Positions 59,711-64,000 of a stretch of DNA of 64,000 nucleotides are shown here, in pieces. Origin of the DNA: Aquatica leii (taxonomy: Eukaryota; Arthropoda; Insecta; Coleoptera; Lampyridae); the NCBI GenBank assembly GCA_035610365.1, contig CM069432.1, forward strand, positions 111,123,529-111,187,528. Direction: 5' to 3'. The position numbers and the translations under genes are program-made. How positions within the stretch are numbered: position 1 is the stretch's first letter; each line of letters opens with the position of its first letter. Below the pieces are notes generated by a model. It had not been told where the DNA came from and did no database searches. It worked only from the letters and a program-made list of their open reading frames with translations.

Positions 59711-60269
59711 AAGGCTCCATATGATTAGTTAGTAGCATCAGAAAAACCAAAAAGATTCATCATTTCAATCTATTCTAAGACTCCATAACTTTTGGATCAA
59801 ACGCTTGGCAAGTATAACCAACGGAAAAAATACTCATAACGGGTCATAAATTATTGAAATCTTAGATAAGACATATCTTTTGGTACAACGACTAACAACA
59901 ACTGAATCTGTAAACGCAAACGACAAATCATCAGAATCACAATTCCATTGAATCTCTAAACACTTAGTGTTTTTATCACAAATTCTTCAAATGTTTGAAT
60001 CATTATAATAATCTTTAAAGGTATCCAAAATCTTTTCACTATTCGACCTTCATTTACTTAAAATAAAATTACCCGAATGTAAAATCTTAGAAACCTCTGT
60101 AGAAATTTTTATCGCTTCGGTCTCATTTTGAAATCCAACTATTAAATTGTTCCTTAAAATTAAATGCAAGCTGGTGCAAACATCTCATTGCCAAAAAAGG
60201 GGCGCTAGTCAATCCGTACGTAACAGTATTAAAGTCATATATCTCTAAATCATCCGTTTTATTAAATCT
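59711..60269 (-). pseudogene. BEL reverse transcriptase, C-terminal half, badly broken
   Basis: Reads FNTVTYGLTSAPFLAMRCLH, QLAFNFK, then a deletion and frameshift, then RNNLIVGFQNETEAIKISTE, VSKILHSGNFILSK, stop, RSNSEKILDTF. The family form is Y-V/M-D-D-L/I-I-V/T-G followed by EAI, so the catalytic DD seems to be replaced by NN (60146-60151), and about 25 residues before it are missing. The downstream thumb (DKNTKCLEIQWN, DDLSFAF) and the connection (YVLSKISIIYDP) are recognisable. Confidence 0.75.
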
Positions 60270-61660
60270 CTAAACTATTCTTTGAAACCGTCTATCGTCG
60301 GTATGTACTAAAATCTGTCTGTACATTTTAGATATATCAGACGAAACAACATAAGGAAACTGTCTAAACTTAATCAAAATCTGAAATAAACTACTTAAAA
60401 TCTGGAGACCTGTAAACTGTAAATCATTCACAGAATATCTCAATGTACTGGATGGCGACGAACCATTAAAAACAACTCTTACCTTAATAGTAATACTATC
60501 TTCTTTAAAAACGGCGTGGTGCGGAAGAAAATAAGAAATCTCATTCTTCTGAAAATCTTTAACTAAACTCATATGACCTAAATCTAAGTATTCCTTTATA
60601 AAACTCACGTAATCATTTCTTAAACTAGGATTTTTTTTGAACTTTTGTTTCAAAGCTAAAAACCGCTTAACAGCTAAATCCTTTGAATCACCAAGTTTTG
60701 AAACCGCACCTTTAAAAGGTATCCTAACGACAAAACGACCATTTAAATTACGCAAAAAAGTAGTTCCAAAGAACTGCTTACATCTTTTATCGTTAGTGGA
60801 CAGTAATCGTTCGGAACTGACTTTCTCAATTAACCAAAATTGTTGTAAAGATTTATTTAAAACCAAATCTTGTCTGACGAAAAAAAAACATGAAGTTTTA
60901 GACCTTAAAGTTCCAGTTGTTAAACAACCCGATACAGTGTAACCAAAAACTGTTTTTTGTAACGTTGGTAAAGTTTTTCTCAAAACAAATTGATGAGGCT
61001 TTATACAATCCCAGAAACTAGAAGCACCAATAAGTAAATCTATGGTTTTTGGTTCGTGAAAATCCGGGTTAGCTAAAATTACATTTTTTGAAAACTTAAG
61101 TTCCGAAACATTTATAGAACAGCTAGGCAAATCAGAAATTTTTGGCAATATAAAACATTTAAGGTTTAAACTAAAATCATTATTCATAGATTGAAGATTA
61201 ATATTACAACCTTTTTTTAAATGCGCTGTAGAAGAAGTAATGCCAGTTATATGTACATCTATACTAGATTGGGTTAAACCAAGTCTAGAAACTAAATCCG
61301 TTGTAATAAAATTAGCTTGCGATCCTGAATCTAAAATCGCATAACAAGTATGCTTATTTTCATGTAAATCAAAAACATAAACTTTTGCAGTACACAACAT
61401 GACTTGTGACTCTATTAAACTTGTAAGTACAACTTGCACTTTAAGAACATGCAATAATCTGCTGTGTTTTTCTTTGCACTGAAAACACGAATCTGATTTG
61501 CAAGAGTCAACCGTATGGCCCTAGCATAAACAATTTAAACACAACCTTAGAGATTTCACTTGTGCTAATCTTTAAGGAACGTTTAGGTCACAAAATCGAT
61601 TACATTTGTAAATCTTGTAATCATTACCTCCACAATAATTACATTGTGCCTTGTAGTACC
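60270..61660 (-). pseudogene. BEL zinc knuckles, aspartic protease and RT N-terminal half
   Basis: From about 61655 leftwards: zinc-knuckle array (AQCNYCGGNDYKIYKCNRF, LCLNCLC stop GHTVDSC, CFQCKEKHSRLLHVL), with stops in between. From 61454 there is an open run of 394 codons. The retropepsin (peptidase A17 type) has CYAILDSGSQANFITTDLVS with the catalytic DSG, GITSSTAHLKKG and IDLLIGASSFWDCIKP. Next are FGYTVSGCL, LQQFWLIEKVSSERLLSTND, RFVVRIPFK and the RT N-terminus YFLPHHAVFKEDSITIKVRV, VFNGSSPSS, SSLFQILIKFRQFPYVVSSD, ISKMYRQILVHTDD with the first RT catalytic Asp (VVSSDISKMY). It stops near 60270 and the frame is broken beyond. The ATG at 61454 is internal. Confidence 0.92.
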
Positions 61661-61699
61661 TTGTAGTATTATCGGTTATTGATAAAACTTTTAACATTT

Positions 61700-62703
61700 T
61701 TGTGCCTGGCATTAGCGTTCTCAATAAACTTGCTTTTTAGAACTGTTATCACGATCTAATTTAATATTTAAATCCAAACATTCAAGTAAATCGGCTCTAC
61801 CTTTTTGAAAATCAGCAAATTGGCTTAACGTGGGTAAATCTGTATCTCTTTTAACTTTTTCCCATTCACAGGCTGTTGATTTGTCCAACTTTGTGCTAAC
61901 TAAAAAGATCAATAGTGGATTCCAAGAATCTGTTTCTAAACCTAAGTTGGTAAGGGCTCTTAAATGTTTAAACAAAGAATCAGCTAAATTCCGTAATAAA
62001 GAAGATGACTCCTTTAAAATGCTAGGAAGATTAAACAAACTTTTTATATGACTTGTAAATAACAACTTTCGGTTGTCAAACTTCTGACATAAGAGATCCT
62101 ATGCAACTTGATAATTTTCTTGAGAAAACTCCAAAGACTGAATAATTTTTAATGCAGTACTATTTAAACTAGCACGTAAATAATGAAACTTTTAAATGTC
62201 ATTAATTAACGTATTTTTATTTATCAATAAATCAAAAATGTCTTTAAAATTTAACCAACCTTCATAAGTTGCATCAAATTTTGGTGGATCTATAACTGGT
62301 AACTTAATACTCGATTTAGACAAATCCGTTTATCTTATATTTTGAGACATCGGCGAAGAATCAACAAAATGAATCAACCTATTTTCAAACTCAGAAACAT
62401 TCAAACGCTTTAGCATTTTTTTTGCAATGCTAAGTATATGTTTGTTATATTTATTTTCAAACTCATCCCGTTCTTTGTACTGGTCATCCAGTTGATCTTC
62501 ATCGCATGAAGCCTCCACTAAAGCCTGAACTTCATCAAATTCACTAAAAATTAGTGAATCTTTCCTCTAACTCAATAATCGTTTCTTTACTTAATGAAGA
62601 TGAATCCCGAGTAAACTGTTCACAAATCGGTTTTAAAAAATTAACAAACGAAGTAAGTTTATGTTTAACTTCACCGCTTTTTCTAATTAAGCCAAACATA
62701 TCC
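61700..62703 (-). pseudogene. BEL gag, disrupted
   Basis: The plausible gag start is the ATG at 62703 (MDMFGLIRKSGEVKHKLTSF, VNFLKPICEQ, EETIIELEERFTN-like run), then a frame change near 62550 into EASCDEDQLDDQYKERDEFE, NKYNKHILSIAKKML, stop near 62333, then KLPVIDPPKFDATYEGWLNF, KDIFDLLI, FHYLRASLN, and the DUF1759-type block LLFTSHIKSLFNLPSILKES, SLLRNLADSLFKHLRALTNL, LLIFLVSTKLDKSTACEWEK (62065-61721). This is the usual BEL gag order. At least four interruptions. The structural protein is dead. Confidence 0.85.
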
Positions 62704-64000
62704 ATAATTGAAATATTGTTAAAACTTTTATGTCTAATTAATCTTTAATCAGTGTGCAAATTTGCAAATCTATAATATTAAATGATCGTAAGTAATTGGA
62801 ATACCAATATACCTAAATTTTAATCTATAACATCGTTAATCCATAAAACAAAATAATTTTTTAACGTTAAACACGCTACTTTCACTCAAAATAAAACAAA
62901 CAGGAAAGAAATGGAACGTACCCACTTTTGATCGTATTCATGTATAAATTTTCTAATCAATAATTTAATAATCCAATTCATTCGATCTCGAGTGCCGGGT
63001 TCAATGACGTTCATCCAACGATAAGCGCATCGAACAATGGGGCGCTTGTGCATCACATCTACAAACATTTAACGGTGTAAAACAGTAAAGCAGTCAACGT
63101 TTATCGTATAGCAGTTAGAAGAAACGGTCAAATGGTACTGAGTTCTTATTACATCAATGTTTAATGTTGCCATACTGAATGCATGGAAGCTGCATATATT
63201 AGTCACGAAAATCAATCTTTTACTATTTGTTCGCAGTGTAGTAAAAGCAACCAGGAATCAAAAAACAGTACTACAGTTCCTTCAAGCATTATCCATGCCA
63301 ATGTATTAAAAATATATACAAAAATATGTAAAAAGTATAAAATAGGTAGATAATGTAAAATAATAAACACAAATACGTTTGTATAAAGTATGAAATATAT
63401 AAAATGGCAAACACTAATTTAGATACAGATTTGTTAGGAGATTGAATGACATTCGTTTATCTTTAAATAAAAATAAAATAGTTTCGGAATTATTTATTTG
63501 CAAAACTATTAAAGTGCCAAAGAATTGATGATGATATGATGATGATATAATCGTTACAAGTAATAAAACCGAGAATAACAATTATTTCAAAATGGTACAA
63601 AAATACAACACCTCTTATCTTAAAAAAAAACAAAAAATTAATAATTATGAAAATTTAAATTAATATACATAGATTCAAGAGGTACTTAACTAAAATAGTT
63701 AAAAAACACTTACTAATTTTGACTCCTTGTGCTGGCATGGCGCGGACCCAATTTTTAATACTATTTATAATCATTGATATAACCCATATAGCTCTTATCA
63801 CCTATAGGATAGGATTTTAGTTCAACATATATTCACTCGTCTATGGACGTAATATGAACATCCTGTGGACGGCCATATATTACATCCGATGGATGTTTTT
63901 ACCAGTTCACAGACAACACGCACGTTAATAATGGATATTCAGCGGATGTCTGTACGCGGTATCGAGCAAATGTCCATTTTTGTGACAAAGCAACATCTTA
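62704..64000. other. BEL upstream region and window end, unassigned
   Basis: No gene is supported. I looked for a BEL 5' LTR and primer-binding site on the minus strand and found none I could defend: TGGGTCCGCGCCATG at about 63737-63751 (minus) is a weak candidate but would leave over 1 kb of leader. Near 63846-63965 short motifs recur (GGATGT, TGGAC and their complements). Confidence 0.45.

Larger units (their letters stand above)
57781..62703 (-). mobile_element. Decayed BEL/Pao LTR retrotransposon
   Basis: On the minus strand the order is gag, zinc knuckles, aspartic protease, RT, RNase H, integrase and integrase C-terminus, the standard single gag-pol frame of BEL/Pao elements (restricted to animals). 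Every module is present in part, with several stops, frameshifts and deletions. A candidate 3' LTR lies at the left end. A matching 5' LTR was not found to the right within the window. Confidence 0.9.

Noticed and set aside
60637..62748. Plus-strand frames within the BEL element (60637-60942, 61830-62051, 62554-62748)
   Set aside because: The minus strand encodes recognisable BEL gag and pol here; these are shadows.
62886..63068. 60-aa minus-strand frame upstream of BEL gag as a gene
   Set aside because: No homology recognised. It lies where a retroelement leader or flank is expected.

Overview
The window looks like a very AT-rich metazoan, probably insect, genome segment. This is inferred from the mix of animal-type elements: Penelope-like, BEL/Pao, Ty3/Gypsy, Tigger/pogo, hAT, Tc1-like and tRNA-like SINEs. 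I recognise no host gene, no tRNA or rRNA gene and no CRISPR array. Essentially all coding signal is transposase, reverse transcriptase or integrase, and almost all of it is broken. Only the Penelope-like reading frame is uninterrupted, and it has lost its 5' part.

Layout. (1) 1-14284 is a giant inverted repeat. The left arm (1-6926) and right arm (8284-14284) read as reverse complements with about 1-2% mismatch where I aligned them. The 1.36-kb loop holds a 5'-truncated Penelope-like element between two (AT)n tracts. The arms carry matched fossils of a Tc1-like transposase and a ZMYM1-type hAT. A Tigger element with its left end missing is present only in the left arm. (2) 14285-25270 holds an inverted pair of Penelope-tail-like sequences with a hammerhead-like core, an older third copy of part of the palindrome arm, two further hAT fossils (the one at 20.7-22.4 kb is nearly full length but frameshifted), and a roughly 522-bp tandem repeat. 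(3) 25271-33805 is two head-to-tail copies of a roughly 4.2-kb non-coding unit. Each is bounded by (TA)n and by short subterminal TGGCACC motifs that invert at the far end, and each contains a roughly 262-bp minisatellite plus one inverted copy of its unit.

(4) 33806-48060 is mostly unassigned AT-rich DNA. It contains a pair of structured 145-bp repeats, a decayed intron-containing DDE transposase on the minus strand (39.2-40.5 kb), and a 2.2-kb segment bounded by inverted repeats that encloses two SINE-like units ending in (AC)n. (5) 48060-51694 is a decayed Ty3/Gypsy element with most of gag and protease missing and a probable 3' LTR. (6) 52471-53535 is a tandem duplication of a 523-bp unit built around a long foldback hairpin. 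(7) 57781-62703 is a decayed BEL/Pao element on the minus strand (gag, zinc knuckles, protease, RT, RNase H, integrase). Its RT catalytic aspartates appear lost and its integrase core is internally deleted.

The genes do not form a pathway. The window records repeated insertion, duplication, inversion and deletion of mobile DNA, with (AT)n tracts at several of the rearrangement boundaries. All alignments were done by eye, so percentages and end points are approximate.
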